39,244 nt of DNA from Oscillospiraceae bacterium (GCA_015064695.1 SVRS01000019.1:1-39244), one strand, 5' to 3'; counted from the stretch's first letter, positions 15,873-24,886 are shown. The notes: generated by a model not told the origin, from the letters alone. Program-made: numbers and translations.

Positions 15873-16349
15873 ATGGCTGTCATCACCATTCGACTTGCGA
15901 CCGAGGCCGACATCCCCCGCTTGGAGGATCTGCTCTATCAGGTCCACGGTCTCCACGCCGAGGGCCGCCCCGACCTGTTCATCCCGGGGTGCAAGAAATA
16001 CACCGCCGATCAACTTCGGGAGATCTTGGCTGACCCCATCAACACACCCGTATTCGTCGTCCTGTCGGACGAGCTTTTGGTGGGCTACTGCTTCTGCATC
16101 CGTCAGGTGCAAACGGCCGCCTCCATGCAAAAGATCTCGACTCTGTACGTGGATGATCTGTGCGTAGACGCCGCCATGCGGGGGCAGGGCTTCGGAAAGG
16201 TTCTCTACGATCACGTCGTAGAGTACGCGCGTCTCAACGGATACTACAATCTCACACTCAACGTCTGGGCCTGCAACCCCTCCGCCATGCGTTTCTACGA
16301 AAAATGCGGATTGGCGGTCCAAAAGGTGGGCATGGAGCTTGTGTTGTAA
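15873..16349 (+). CDS. GNAT-family N-acetyltransferase
   Basis: A 158-residue acetyltransferase. The acetyl-CoA binding motif is RGQGFGK, preceded by the beta-4 strand STLYVDDLCVD. The C-terminal motif is NPSAMRFYEKCGL, standard in the family. Substrate is unknown; candidates are an amino acid, a small amine or a protein N-terminus. It starts 12 bases after the aminotransferase stop, so it is in the same operon and could act on that enzyme's product, though this is speculative. No signal peptide. Confidence 0.9.
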   Translation: MAVITIRLATEADIPRLEDLLYQVHGLHAEGRPDLFIPGCKKYTADQLREILADPINTPVFVVLSDELLVGYCFCIRQVQTAASMQKISTLYVDDLCVDAAMRGQGFGKVLYDHVVEYARLNGYYNLTLNVWACNPSAMRFYEKCGLAVQKVGMELVL

Positions 16350-16380
16350 GAATTCACACATAATTTAGAGGTATTTTCCC

Positions 16381-16722
16381 ATGGCTAAGAAGAAAAAGGG
16401 TACTAAGAAAAGCACCCAAAACATCGTTCACGTTATCATCAGTATCGTCTACATCATTTGGGGTATCTACTCCCCGCTGTCCGCTCTGAACGCCATTATT
16501 GCGCTGGATGTCGGCGCCCTCATTTTGTCCGCCGTCGGTATCATCACCCTGATAGCCGGTATCATGGGCCTGTTCCGTCTCAAGCCCTCGGTCCGACGCA
16601 CCCTGGGTATCATCATCTTCGTCCTGTCCACCGTCTCCGTCGTCCTGGCTCTGACCGGCGGAAGCATTGCCTGGAAGTCCATCCTGCAGGCGATTCTGGC
16701 TTGGCTCTACATCATCTGGTAA
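16381..16722 (+). CDS. Small four-helix membrane protein of unknown function
   Basis: A 113-residue protein beginning with a very basic segment (MAKKKKGTKKS) and then about four hydrophobic helices: roughly 15-35, 38-63, 72-92 and 95-113. The positive start predicts a cytoplasmic N-terminus. I do not recognise the family. Only 31 bases separate it from the acetyltransferase gene, and a strong terminator follows at once, so it is the last gene of that operon. The RBS region has TAGAGGTA before the ATG. Confidence 0.75.
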   Translation: MAKKKKGTKKSTQNIVHVIISIVYIIWGIYSPLSALNAIIALDVGALILSAVGIITLIAGIMGLFRLKPSVRRTLGIIIFVLSTVSVVLALTGGSIAWKSILQAILAWLYIIW

Positions 16723-16731
16723 CTTCTTCTC

Positions 16732-16755
16732 GCGGCGCCATAAGGCGCCGCTTTT
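16732..16755 (+). terminator. Rho-independent terminator
   Basis: An 8-bp stem GCGGCGCC (16732-16739) with GGCGCCGC (16744-16751) around ATAA, followed by TTTTCTGTTT. It starts 10 bases after the stop of the membrane protein. Confidence 0.93.
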
Positions 16756-16841
16756 CTGTTTCCACCCCTTATCACCAAAGGGAAAACCGAGCTTCACTCT
16801 TCTTGAAGGACAAAAATATCCAACAAAATTTCACAAAGCCC

Positions 16842-16870
16842 TTGACGAATCGTAGGGAATGTTATATAAT
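16842..16870 (+). promoter_or_regulatory. Sigma-A promoter of the AI-2E permease genes
   Basis: TTGACG (16842-16847) and TATAAT (16865-16870) with a 17-base spacer, about 70 bases before ATG 16940. The rest of the 217-base gap after the terminator shows nothing recognisable. Confidence 0.87.
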
Positions 16871-16939
16871 AATATAAGATGGTTTGATTACACGATCACA
16901 ACCGTTATACGGCCTCCGCCTAAATAAGGAAGAATCTAT

Positions 16940-18487
16940 ATGGCTGAATTCAATCCCAATGAACCCAAAATCCCCTCTGAGCAGACCGATGCACCGCCTG
17001 CAACGGAGCCCTCGGGCAACCGTCCCCCCAAGAAACGGTTTGTCAAGCGAACGGCGTTTTACATCACCGCCACCATCATCGCCCTGATCCTGCTCCTGGC
17101 AGCCGTTATGAAGCCTCTGGTCGGCATTTTGAGCTATGCCTTCTCCCTGCTATCCCCCCTCATCATCGGTGGTATCATTGCGTATCTGTGCGATCCTATC
17201 CTGGAAATGTACGAGTACCGCGTGTTCCGTCGTCTGGGCAGCGGAAGTATGCGGCGAGGATTATCCCTGCTTTTCACCGTCATCACCGCCTTCGGCATCG
17301 TAATCGCCGTGTGCGCCATGATGATTCCCCAGCTTTTGAAAAGCATCAACGAGCTTTTCGCCAACTACGAAAGCTATATCAACAGCTTTCTGGGCTGGCT
17401 GCAGAGCGTTCTGAATAAACTGACCGAGAATCTTCCCGGCGAGGTGGTGGATATCTCGGATATCGAAAAGCTCACGGACTTTTTCACGCACCTGTTTGGC
17501 GACGTAGAAAATCTGTACACCCGGTTCTTCGACAGCTTGCAAACCTTCATTGCCGAGGGGAATATTCTGGAAAAAACCTGGACGGTGCTGTTGAAGGTCT
17601 TCAATTCCGTCAAAAACCTGTTTTTGGGCATGTTTATCGCCTTCTATCTCCTGGCCTCCAAGGAAAAACGGATCGCTCAGTTCCGTAAGTTCCGCAGAGC
17701 CATGTTCAGCGAGAAGACCGACGGTCGGATCGAGGAGATCATTGCCCTCACAGACAAAAGCTTCGGCGGCTTCATCTACGGCAAGATCCTGGACTCCCTG
17801 GTTATCGGTGTCCTGACCTTCGTCCTGCTCACCCTCTTTGAGATTTCCCCCTACAACCTGCTCATTTCGACGTTTATCGGCATTACCAACATCATCCCTG
17901 TATTCGGTCCCTTCATCGGCGCGATCCCCTCCTTTTTCATCGTGCTGATCTCTAACCCCGACAAGGCGTTTCTGTTCCTGGTTCTCATTCTGATCATCCA
18001 GCAGCTGGACGGCAACATCATCGGGCCCAAGATCCTGGGCGACAATACGGGAGTCAGCTCCCTTTGCGTTATCATCGCCATCGCCATCTGCTCCACCCTT
18101 TGGGGCGTGGCGGGTATGATCCTCGGCGTGCCCATCTTCGCGGTGGCCATTGAGCTGATCAAGCAAATGCTGGAAAAGCGCCTGGCTGCCAAGGGAGAAC
18201 CCACGGATACCCAGGAATATTACCCCGACAACGCAATCGGCAACGCCGAGCTGGAGGTGCACTACGAGCATTCCTCCCTGCGTTACCGCTACGAGCATTC
18301 CAAGTTCAAGCCGCGGTTTGAAAAATGGCGCAACAACGTGCTGAACCATCTCGGCCGCCAGGTTCAAGCGACGCCTCCAACGGAGAACGTCCCCGGCGAC
18401 AACCTTCCCTCTCCGAAGGTCAATGCGCCCCCCGTGGTGGCTGAAAAGTCCCAAAAGTCCAACAAGAAAACAAACAAGAAATCGTAA
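16940..18487 (+). CDS. AI-2E family transporter (first of a tandem pair)
   Basis: A 515-residue integral membrane protein of the AI-2E/UPF0118 permease family. A cytoplasmic N-terminus of about 35 residues is followed by two hydrophobic helices, then a long soluble loop (about 125-205). A further set of helices contains the conserved NIIPVFGPFIGAIPS and QQLDGNIIGPKILG motifs. The tail beyond about residue 420 is hydrophilic and ends in a Lys/Ser/Asn-rich stretch. Members export small molecules or ions; the name comes from one E. coli paralogue and should not be read as proof of autoinducer export. A paralogue follows directly. AAGGAAG precedes the start. Confidence 0.92.
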   Translation: MAEFNPNEPKIPSEQTDAPPATEPSGNRPPKKRFVKRTAFYITATIIALILLLAAVMKPLVGILSYAFSLLSPLIIGGIIAYLCDPILEMYEYRVFRRLGSGSMRRGLSLLFTVITAFGIVIAVCAMMIPQLLKSINELFANYESYINSFLGWLQSVLNKLTENLPGEVVDISDIEKLTDFFTHLFGDVENLYTRFFDSLQTFIAEGNILEKTWTVLLKVFNSVKNLFLGMFIAFYLLASKEKRIAQFRKFRRAMFSEKTDGRIEEIIALTDKSFGGFIYGKILDSLVIGVLTFVLLTLFEISPYNLLISTFIGITNIIPVFGPFIGAIPSFFIVLISNPDKAFLFLVLILIIQQLDGNIIGPKILGDNTGVSSLCVIIAIAICSTLWGVAGMILGVPIFAVAIELIKQMLEKRLAAKGEPTDTQEYYPDNAIGNAELEVHYEHSSLRYRYEHSKFKPRFEKWRNNVLNHLGRQVQATPPTENVPGDNLPSPKVNAPPVVAEKSQKSNKKTNKKS

Positions 18488-18536
18488 TCCCACACTCAGA
18501 AGGCACTCGGTATTCTTGCCGGGTGTCTTCCGCTTT

Positions 18537-18555
18537 CCTCGCCGGCACGGCGAGG
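18537..18555 (+). other. Hairpin between the two permease genes
   Basis: An 8-bp perfect stem CCTCGCCG/CGGCGAGG around GCA lies in the 95-base gap between the paralogues, preceded by a weaker stem near 18505-18527. No U-run follows, so it may mark partial termination or RNA processing. Confidence 0.4.
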
Positions 18556-18582
18556 GCATCCTACGATCGGAGGAATTTTCCC

Positions 18583-19986
18583 ATGACAGAACCCAGCCAA
18601 GAGTCCAACGTCACCCGCAAGCCCGTAAAGCACCGTTTTTCCAAGCGGATCTTCTTCTTCAGCGCCTGCGCCGTCATCGCCATCATCGTGTACTGCATAG
18701 CCAATGCAGATCATTTCGCATCCGTATTCAACAATTTAGGTGCCGTGCTGACCCCTTTGGCCATCGGCGGCGTGATTGCCTATCTGTGTAACCCCTTTTT
18801 AAAATTCTATGAATTCGTCGTTTTCCGCAAATTCGGAAAGGGCAATCTGCGGAGAGGTCTTTCCCTGCTTTTTACGGTTCTGACATTCTTCGGTATTGTA
18901 GCGATCCTGCTCGCTCTCATTCTCCCCGAGCTGATTGACAGCATCACACAGCTGACCACCAACTACGAATACTACCTCAACCATCTCCTGGCCTTCGTGC
19001 AAACCTTCATCGATCGCACGGAGCTGAACCTGGACATCTCCGACATTGAGAAATTCACCCAGTTCGTTACGGATATGTTCGGCGCAGGTGAGGATATCAT
19101 GTCGAAGGTTCTGGTCGCCCTGCAGCAGTTCCTGTTCAAGGGAGATGTCGTGGGCAATATTTGGGCCTTCCTGGGCGAGCTGTTCAATACCTTCAAGAAT
19201 CTGATTTTGGGCATGTTTATTGCCTTCTATATTCTCTCCTCCAAGGAGAAGCGCAAGGCGCAGATCCAAAAATTCCGCGCCGCCTTCTTCAACGACCAGC
19301 AAAATGAAAAGATTTCCGAGGTAACTCGGCTGATCGACCGCACCTTCGGCGGCTTTGTCAAGGGCGTACTGTTGGATGCGATGGCTGTCGGCGTGGTTAC
19401 CTTTCTGCTCCTGTCCATCTTCAAAATATCCGAGTATAACCTGCTCATCGCCGCGATCTGCGCTGTCACGAATATCATCCCCGTATTCGGTCCCTTCATC
19501 GGTGCCATTCCCTCGGGTCTGATTGTCCTGATCTCCAATCCCGAAAAGATCCTGTGGTTCATCCTGCTGATCATTCTGATCCAGCAGATTGACGGCAATC
19601 TGCTCTGTCCCATCATCCAAGGCAACAATACAGGTGTCAGCTCTCTGGCTGTCCTCGTTGCCATTACCGTCATGGGCGGCTTCTTCGGCATCATCGGCAT
19701 GGTTATCGGCGTTCCCGTATTCGCGGTCATCATTGAGCTGGTCAAGCGTGCCATTGAGTCCCGTCTTGAAAAGAACGGCAAGCCCACCAGCACCACCGAC
19801 TACTATCCCTCCAACGCCGTGGGTAATGCAGAAGAAGAAGTGTACTATGAGCATGCCCACTGGAAATACAAGTACGATCACTCCCGCATCAAGCCCTATA
19901 TAGACAGGGCCATGGCGGCAGTTGGCCGCTTCTTCAAGAAGGACGATTACGACTACGAAAATGATCCCGATCACAGATTAGACTGA
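18583..19986 (+). CDS. AI-2E family transporter (second of a tandem pair)
   Basis: A 467-residue paralogue of the preceding permease, sharing FGPFIGAIPS, LILIQQIDGNL, ISNPEK and GNNTGVSSL with it. The tail matches as well: YYPSNAVGNAEEEVYYEHAH aligns with YYPDNAIGNAELEVHYEHSS. That cytoplasmic tail is not needed for transport in the general family, so its conservation between the copies suggests a shared partner or regulation. The frame is open 20 codons upstream, but GGAGG at 18569-18573 supports ATG 18583. Probably co-transcribed with the first copy. Substrate unknown. Confidence 0.92.
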   Translation: MTEPSQESNVTRKPVKHRFSKRIFFFSACAVIAIIVYCIANADHFASVFNNLGAVLTPLAIGGVIAYLCNPFLKFYEFVVFRKFGKGNLRRGLSLLFTVLTFFGIVAILLALILPELIDSITQLTTNYEYYLNHLLAFVQTFIDRTELNLDISDIEKFTQFVTDMFGAGEDIMSKVLVALQQFLFKGDVVGNIWAFLGELFNTFKNLILGMFIAFYILSSKEKRKAQIQKFRAAFFNDQQNEKISEVTRLIDRTFGGFVKGVLLDAMAVGVVTFLLLSIFKISEYNLLIAAICAVTNIIPVFGPFIGAIPSGLIVLISNPEKILWFILLIILIQQIDGNLLCPIIQGNNTGVSSLAVLVAITVMGGFFGIIGMVIGVPVFAVIIELVKRAIESRLEKNGKPTSTTDYYPSNAVGNAEEEVYYEHAHWKYKYDHSRIKPYIDRAMAAVGRFFKKDDYDYENDPDHRLD

Positions 19987-20014
19987 TCCGTCCATCATGC
20001 AAGCTACATCCACG

Positions 20015-20031
20015 AGGGCGTGTGACGCCCT
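20015..20031 (+). terminator. Weak candidate terminator before htpG
   Basis: A 7-bp stem AGGGCGT/ACGCCCT around GTG lies 28 bases after the second permease stop. The T-rich stretch TTATTTCTTTT begins about 10 bases further, so function is uncertain. I see no clear promoter or CIRCE operator before htpG. Confidence 0.45.
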
Positions 20032-20070
20032 GAACGCATCATTATTTCTTTTCTACGGAGGTATTTCATC

Positions 20071-21990
20071 ATGACTACAAGCAACAATCGCCGCTCAGGC
20101 GGTATTTCGGTGGAGACAGCTCACATTTTCCCTATTATCAAAAAGTGGCTGTATTCCGAAAAGGATATCTTTCTCCGCGAGCTGGTCTCCAACGCCGCCG
20201 ACGCGGTAACCAAGTACAAGCGCCTGGTTTCCCTGGGTGAGATTGAAGACACCGATGAGAACGGCTACCGCATCACCGTCAAGGTGGACAAAGTAGCCGG
20301 AACTCTGACCGTTTCGGATAACGGCATCGGTATGACCGAGGACGAGGTGACCCGCTACCTCGGCAACATCGCCCTGTCCGGCGCCCTGGATTTCATCAAC
20401 AAGTACGAGGGCGAAAAGGATTCAAGCAACAGCACGGGCATTATCGGTCACTTCGGCCTGGGCTTCTACTCCGCCTTCATGGTGGCCGACACCGTAGAGG
20501 TGGTCACCAAATCCTATACCGGCACCCCCGCCGTCCGCTGGGTCTGCAACGCCGATGGCTCCTACGAGTTCTTTGACGGAGACCGGGAGGAGCGCGGCAC
20601 CGATATCATCCTCCATATCACCGAGGATGAGTTGGCCTATCTGGGCGCCTATAAGCTGCGGGAAATGCTGGACAAGTACTGCTCCTTTATGCCCACGGAG
20701 ATCTACTTTGAGGACGTAACCGAGGAGGACGAGCCCGCCGAGAATACCGACGAGGCAGCCGACGAGCCTGCCGCTCCCGCCCCCATCAACGACGTGTCTC
20801 CCCTGTGGCAAAAGGCACCCTCTGAATGCACCGACGAAGATTATAAGGACTTCTACCGCAAGGTTTTCCACGACTTCCGCGAGCCCCTGTTCCACATCCA
20901 CATCAACGCAGATTATCCCCTCAACTTCAAGGGTATCCTCTACTTCCCCCGCCTGGGCAACGAGTATGAATCCATTGAAGGGCAGGTCAAGCTCTACTAC
21001 AACCAGGTATTCGTGGCCGACAACATCAAGGAGGTCATCCCCGATTACCTGCTCATGCTCAAAGGTGTTCTGGATTGCCCCGAGCTTCCTCTGAACGTCT
21101 CCCGAAGCTATCTGCAGAACAATACCTACGTATCCAAGGTTTCCGCCCATATCGTCAAGAAGGTATGTGATAAGCTGAACTCTCTCTGCGATACCGACCG
21201 AGAGACCTACGAGGGTGTTTGGGACAGCATCCGCACCTTCGTGGAGTACGCCTGCATGCGGGATCGCAAGTTCTATGACCGCATCAAGGATTCCCTCCTG
21301 TTCAAGCTCACCGACGGCAAGTACGTCACGGTTGACGAGTATTTCAAGCCCGCTGACGAAATCCAGGAAACCGCCGAGAAGGCCGAGCGGATCATGTACT
21401 ACACCTCCGATCCCGAAGGACAGGCTCAGTATATTTCCCTCTTCGAGGCCGAAGGGATCCGCGTTGCCGTACTGGACAAGCTGATCGATTCCCAGTTCGT
21501 ACAGATGTACGAGAATTACGTCGGGAAGGATGAAAACGCCGTTAAATTCCTGCGCATCGACGCCGATGTGGCCGCGGCACTGACCAAGGACGGAGAGGCC
21601 GCCGAAAGCCAAGCCTTGACCGATCTCTACCGTAAGGTCAGCGGCAACGAGACCCTGGAGGTCAAGTACGCCGCCCTCAAGGACGAAACCGTTCCCGCCA
21701 TGCTGACGGTCTCCGAGCAGTCCCGCCGTATGGAGGAAATGATGCGGATGTACTCCATGCAGAGCGGCATGGACGGTATGCCCGCCACTCCCGTGGCCTA
21801 CACCATGACCGTTAACACCGCCTCCCCTCTGACGGAGCGCATGATCCCGCTCTGCGATACGGATCCCGCCAAGGCCGAGCTTCTGGCCACCCAGGTCTAC
21901 CGTCTCTGCCTCCTGTCCCAGCGCCGCCTTACGGCCGAGGAGTTGAAGACCTTCCTGGCAGACAGCTTTGACCTCCTGGGTCAGATCTGA
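20071..21990 (+). CDS. htpG: Molecular chaperone HtpG (Hsp90)
   Basis: A 639-residue Hsp90 homologue, a cytoplasmic ATP-dependent dimeric chaperone. The GHKL ATP-binding motifs are present: RELVSNAADAVTK (Asn box), DNGIGMT and GHFGLGFYSAFMV. The middle domain has PLWQKAPSECTDEDYKDFY, LNFKGILYFPR and LNVSRSYLQ. The C-terminal dimer region follows to GQI. A short acidic and proline/alanine-rich insertion sits near residues 222-240, between the N-terminal and middle domains, where eukaryotic Hsp90 has its charged linker. GGAGG precedes the start. The next gene begins 5 bases after its stop. Confidence 0.97.
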   Translation: MTTSNNRRSGGISVETAHIFPIIKKWLYSEKDIFLRELVSNAADAVTKYKRLVSLGEIEDTDENGYRITVKVDKVAGTLTVSDNGIGMTEDEVTRYLGNIALSGALDFINKYEGEKDSSNSTGIIGHFGLGFYSAFMVADTVEVVTKSYTGTPAVRWVCNADGSYEFFDGDREERGTDIILHITEDELAYLGAYKLREMLDKYCSFMPTEIYFEDVTEEDEPAENTDEAADEPAAPAPINDVSPLWQKAPSECTDEDYKDFYRKVFHDFREPLFHIHINADYPLNFKGILYFPRLGNEYESIEGQVKLYYNQVFVADNIKEVIPDYLLMLKGVLDCPELPLNVSRSYLQNNTYVSKVSAHIVKKVCDKLNSLCDTDRETYEGVWDSIRTFVEYACMRDRKFYDRIKDSLLFKLTDGKYVTVDEYFKPADEIQETAEKAERIMYYTSDPEGQAQYISLFEAEGIRVAVLDKLIDSQFVQMYENYVGKDENAVKFLRIDADVAAALTKDGEAAESQALTDLYRKVSGNETLEVKYAALKDETVPAMLTVSEQSRRMEEMMRMYSMQSGMDGMPATPVAYTMTVNTASPLTERMIPLCDTDPAKAELLATQVYRLCLLSQRRLTAEELKTFLADSFDLLGQI

Positions 21991-21995
21991 CGGCC

Positions 21996-23006
21996 ATGGC
22001 GTTTCTGAATACCGAAATTCCCGAGCTGTCCGGCTTTGACACGGGTCTCTGTTTATCCAATCTGGACATTTTGAGCCTACGTCAGATTCGGGTCAGCGAA
22101 TCCATTCTGGCGGTTCTGTCCGAGCTGGCCGATGCGCTGATACACGATGCGGAGGGTGACCCGGATACGGTGAACAGTATTCTCCTGTCTCTGCAAAGCT
22201 CCCCCGATTCAGCGGAGGAATCCCCCCTGCAGACCCATGTAGCCACGATGATCTCTCCCATCAACCGCGAGGACGTATTCCGTATGTCCTCCCGAGCAGG
22301 CCTTTGTTCTCGCCTGCTTCTCTACAAGATGATCGAGGAAAGAATGCCCGCCCGCGATGAGCTCCCCCCCGTCTCCAGCGTTCCCGCTACGGTTCGGGGA
22401 CGGGTGGCCTATATGCCCGGCTCCTTTGCGGACAAGGCCTATCTACGCTTGACAGCCTCCTTGAAGAATCCTCGTGCAGCCTATACGGCCAGCTTTGTGG
22501 ATGCCTGTGAGGAGGTACATAGCGGCCTTTGCGAATACTGCATCCTTCCCTTGGAGAATTCCTCCAACGGACGCTTGACCGCCTTTGCCCGCTTGATCCT
22601 GCGTTACCGTCTGCAGATCATCGCCGTCTGCGACCTGGAAAACGGCGCAGCCCCCGGCCAATCCACCCGGTTCGCGTTGCTCCGCGAGGCTGACGACACT
22701 CGGTTTCCTTCTCTCCCCGCTACGACCGCTCCCGACGCCCCCCTCTGTCTGGAGCTGATCCACCTCACCGATTCCCCCTCTCTGATCGAGTTGCTCACCG
22801 CCGCAGAATTCTGCGGTCTGTCCCTTTGCCGTGTCGATACCCTCCCCCTGTTCGATGAGTTGGAGGTCCTCAGCGGTGACAGCGCCCCCCAAACCGCCAC
22901 CTCCTGCGTTCTGAACGTAGAGAACGGCAATCTTACCGTATTCCGCCGTTTCCTGGCGCTGGAGGCCCCCGAGGATATCCTCACGGGTCTGTACAGCTTC
23001 GTTTGA
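21996..23006 (+). CDS. Divergent prephenate-dehydratase-like protein
   Basis: A 336-residue protein. Residues 135-230 look like a prephenate dehydratase (PheA) domain: GRVAYMPGSFADKAYLRL, CILPLENSSNG (182-192) matching the family VLPIENSS motif, and STRF (223-226) matching the catalytic TRF motif. Residues 250-336 could be an ACT-type regulatory domain (LELIHLTDSPSLIELL). Residues 1-125 are helical and might be a degenerate chorismate-mutase-like segment, though I cannot confirm it. The real enzyme would turn prephenate into phenylpyruvate. It is tightly joined to htpG, not to aromatic genes, and has no obvious ribosome binding site, implying coupled translation. Confidence 0.68.
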   Translation: MAFLNTEIPELSGFDTGLCLSNLDILSLRQIRVSESILAVLSELADALIHDAEGDPDTVNSILLSLQSSPDSAEESPLQTHVATMISPINREDVFRMSSRAGLCSRLLLYKMIEERMPARDELPPVSSVPATVRGRVAYMPGSFADKAYLRLTASLKNPRAAYTASFVDACEEVHSGLCEYCILPLENSSNGRLTAFARLILRYRLQIIAVCDLENGAAPGQSTRFALLREADDTRFPSLPATTAPDAPLCLELIHLTDSPSLIELLTAAEFCGLSLCRVDTLPLFDELEVLSGDSAPQTATSCVLNVENGNLTVFRRFLALEAPEDILTGLYSFV

Positions 23007-23034
23007 TGATTAAATTTTGGAAAGGATAAACCCC

Positions 23035-23286
23035 ATGAAACACTATACGTACCAAACCTCGGGAGTATGCTCCCGCAAGATCGACATTGACGTTGACGGC
23101 GATACCGTCATCAAGGTCGTCTTTACGGGTGGTTGCTCGGGCAATACCCAGGGCGTTGCCGCTCTTGTCGCCGGCATGAACGTGGACGAAGCCATTGCCC
23201 GCCTGGAAGGCATCCATTGCGGTCCCCGCCCCACCTCCTGCCCCGATCAGCTTTCCAAGGCACTTAAGGCCTGCAAGGCGGAATAA
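23035..23286 (+). CDS. TSCPD domain-containing protein (TIGR03905-type)
   Basis: An 83-residue protein that is essentially one TSCPD domain. The naming motif TSCPDQL is near residue 68, with GGCSGNTQG at about 31-39 and a further conserved cysteine in GIHCGPRP. The domain also occurs at the C-terminus of some ribonucleotide reductases and is thought to bind metal; the role of stand-alone copies is unknown. ATG 23035 is preferred over an upstream TTG because GGAAAGGA precedes it. It is the last gene before the bidirectional terminator. Confidence 0.9.
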   Translation: MKHYTYQTSGVCSRKIDIDVDGDTVIKVVFTGGCSGNTQGVAALVAGMNVDEAIARLEGIHCGPRPTSCPDQLSKALKACKAE

Positions 23287-23304
23287 TCCAATAAGGAACC
23301 TCTA

Positions 23305-23346
23305 AAAAATCCCTTCGCGCCGTTAGCTCTGCGCGAAGGGATTTTT
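23305..23346. terminator. Strong bidirectional terminator
   Basis: A perfect 16-bp stem (23305-23320 with 23331-23346) of the form A5-TCCCTTCGCGC / GCGCGAAGGGA-T5 with a 10-base loop. It has a T run on both strands and separates the TSCPD gene from the convergent DUF1622 gene. Confidence 0.95.
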
Positions 23347-23403
23347 AAAATTTTCCAAAGAGATTTCGTCGATTTTGGGTGCGATGTATGTTTCGGGATG
23401 CCA

Positions 23404-23772
23404 CTATACGTCAATCCCGTCCCCCTCGCTCTGCCGCTCCATCCGGATTTCCCAATGAATGATCACGGCCAGAAGAGCGCGGATCAGGATCACCACCGCC
23501 AGGGTGGCCAGTTCCTTCAGATCGTGTACGATGACGGTATTGATGATCTCCGCGCCCATTTTGAATTCCAGCGCAAGCGCCAGAGAGCGCCCCAGGTTGA
23601 TGACGATATTGAAGGGCTTGGGATGGCGGAATCTACGCGCCAGCAGGATCAACGCCTTAACGGATCCCACTGCGATGATCAGAATTCCGATCAGCTCAAG
23701 CGTATACGCCATAAACTCCGCGATGACGTGGAGTATTGCCTCATAAGTACTCATGATTGCAGAAATATTCAT
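23404..23772 (-). CDS. DUF1622 family membrane protein
   Basis: A 122-residue membrane protein of the DUF1622 family. A first helix spans about 22-46, then the conserved LGRSLALALEFKMGAEIINTVI segment (about 60-81), which is the family hallmark. A last helix (about 88-106) leads into a short charged tail EIRMERQ. Function is unknown. It is read after apbE with a 14-base gap and AAGGGGG upstream, so it belongs to the lipoprotein-apbE transcription unit or its own short one. The convergent terminator at 23305 ends it. Confidence 0.88.
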   Translation of the reverse strand: MNISAIMSTYEAILHVIAEFMAYTLELIGILIIAVGSVKALILLARRFRHPKPFNIVINLGRSLALALEFKMGAEIINTVIVHDLKELATLAVVILIRALLAVIIHWEIRMERQSEGDGIDV

Positions 23773-23786
23773 ACGTTTTCCCCCTT

Positions 23787-24845
23787 TTATTGAGTTGATT
23801 CATAGCGGCTCCAGCCGGAAGACGTCCGCCTGGTTCCGTCGGGCAGTACCCAAATAGCCTCCACATCGGGCAGTGATTCCACCAAAGCAAGCCCCTCCTC
23901 TGCGGTCATGCAGAACAAGGCCGTGGATAGAGCATCACCGTCCGCCGAATTCTTACACACCACCGAAACCGACAGGAAGCCCTCCGAGGGCATCAACGTA
24001 TTCGGATCAATGATGTGGTGATACCGCTTTTCCGCCACCACGTAGTACCGCTGGTAGGAGCCGCTGGTGACCAAGGCCTCCCCCTCCAGCTGCAAATACG
24101 CCGTATAGGGATTTTCCTCGTCCTCCAAGGGATTCTCGATTCCAACGATCCAGGGCGTGCCGTCCGCCTTAGCGCCTACGGTACGGACGTTTCCGCCCAC
24201 GTTCAGCACGTAGCCGCTCACACCCTTCTCCTCCAAGCTGCGGGCAACCATCTCCACGGCATAGCCCTTAGCGATGGCTCCCACGTCCAGGGTCATGCCC
24301 GGATCGGTCAATGTCACCGTACAGGCCTCCTCGTCGATGACCAGGCAATGGATATCCGTATGTCGGGCCGCATCCGTCAGCCGGTCCATGGGCGGGATCT
24401 TCGCGGCAGAGGGATCGTTCATACCCTCGGTGCGGTAATCGTGCCAGATGGACAGCACGCTTCCCATGGCGATATTCACGCGGCCGTCGGTCATTTCGTG
24501 CATATCCTTCGCGTACAGAAGCATGTCCACAATACGCCGATCCACCGTCACGGTACGGTGCTGACCGTCCACCAGCTCATTGATGGTGCAAAGATTCTCC
24601 AGCCCCTCAAAGCGGTGGTAAATGGTATATAAGCGATGGTATTCTCCCAGCTCGGCAAGGATCTGCTCTGCAATCTCGTCAAAGTCATCCTTGGACGAGG
24701 CAAAACCGGTAACGGTCGTCACAGTATCGAAGTAGTCGAAGGAATGAACAGAGAATTTCTCTGCCCGGGGAGCGCAGGACGGAAGAGCGGACAGCATCAG
24801 AGCCACCGCCAAAGTCAGAGCTACAAGGTATTTTCTCATACTCAT
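23787..24845 (-). CDS. apbE: FAD:protein FMN transferase (ApbE), lipoprotein
   Basis: ApbE transfers FMN from FAD onto a threonine or serine of extracytoplasmic proteins such as RnfG and NqrC. The 352-residue protein has a lipoprotein signal ending in ALPSC, cysteine about residue 24. Family motifs are visible: FDTVTTVTG, LDVGAIAKGYAVE, LNVGGNVRTVG, VTSGSYQRYYV and YHHIIDPNTLMPSEG. Start is uncertain between ATG 24845 and 24839; neither has a strong ribosome binding site. It lies beside a lipoprotein with RnfG-like domains and close to the rnf operon, so RnfG with its two SGATxT sites is the obvious target. Confidence 0.95.
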   Translation of the reverse strand: MSMRKYLVALTLAVALMLSALPSCAPRAEKFSVHSFDYFDTVTTVTGFASSKDDFDEIAEQILAELGEYHRLYTIYHRFEGLENLCTINELVDGQHRTVTVDRRIVDMLLYAKDMHEMTDGRVNIAMGSVLSIWHDYRTEGMNDPSAAKIPPMDRLTDAARHTDIHCLVIDEEACTVTLTDPGMTLDVGAIAKGYAVEMVARSLEEKGVSGYVLNVGGNVRTVGAKADGTPWIVGIENPLEDEENPYTAYLQLEGEALVTSGSYQRYYVVAEKRYHHIIDPNTLMPSEGFLSVSVVCKNSADGDALSTALFCMTAEEGLALVESLPDVEAIWVLPDGTRRTSSGWSRYESTQ

Positions 24846-24861
24846 CAAATATCACATTCTT

Positions 24862-24886
24862 GAAAAAATGGGAGGACAAGCCTCCC
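24862..24886 (-). terminator. Terminator between the lipoprotein and apbE
   Basis: On the minus strand GGGAGG-CTTGT-CCTCCC is followed by ATTTTTT. It lies 27 bases past the lipoprotein stop and would reduce read-through into apbE. Confidence 0.85.

Noticed and set aside
20015..20070. CIRCE-type heat-shock operator before htpG
   Set aside because: I looked for TTAGCACTC-N9-GAGTGCTAA and found none; only a short GC-rich hairpin is present.
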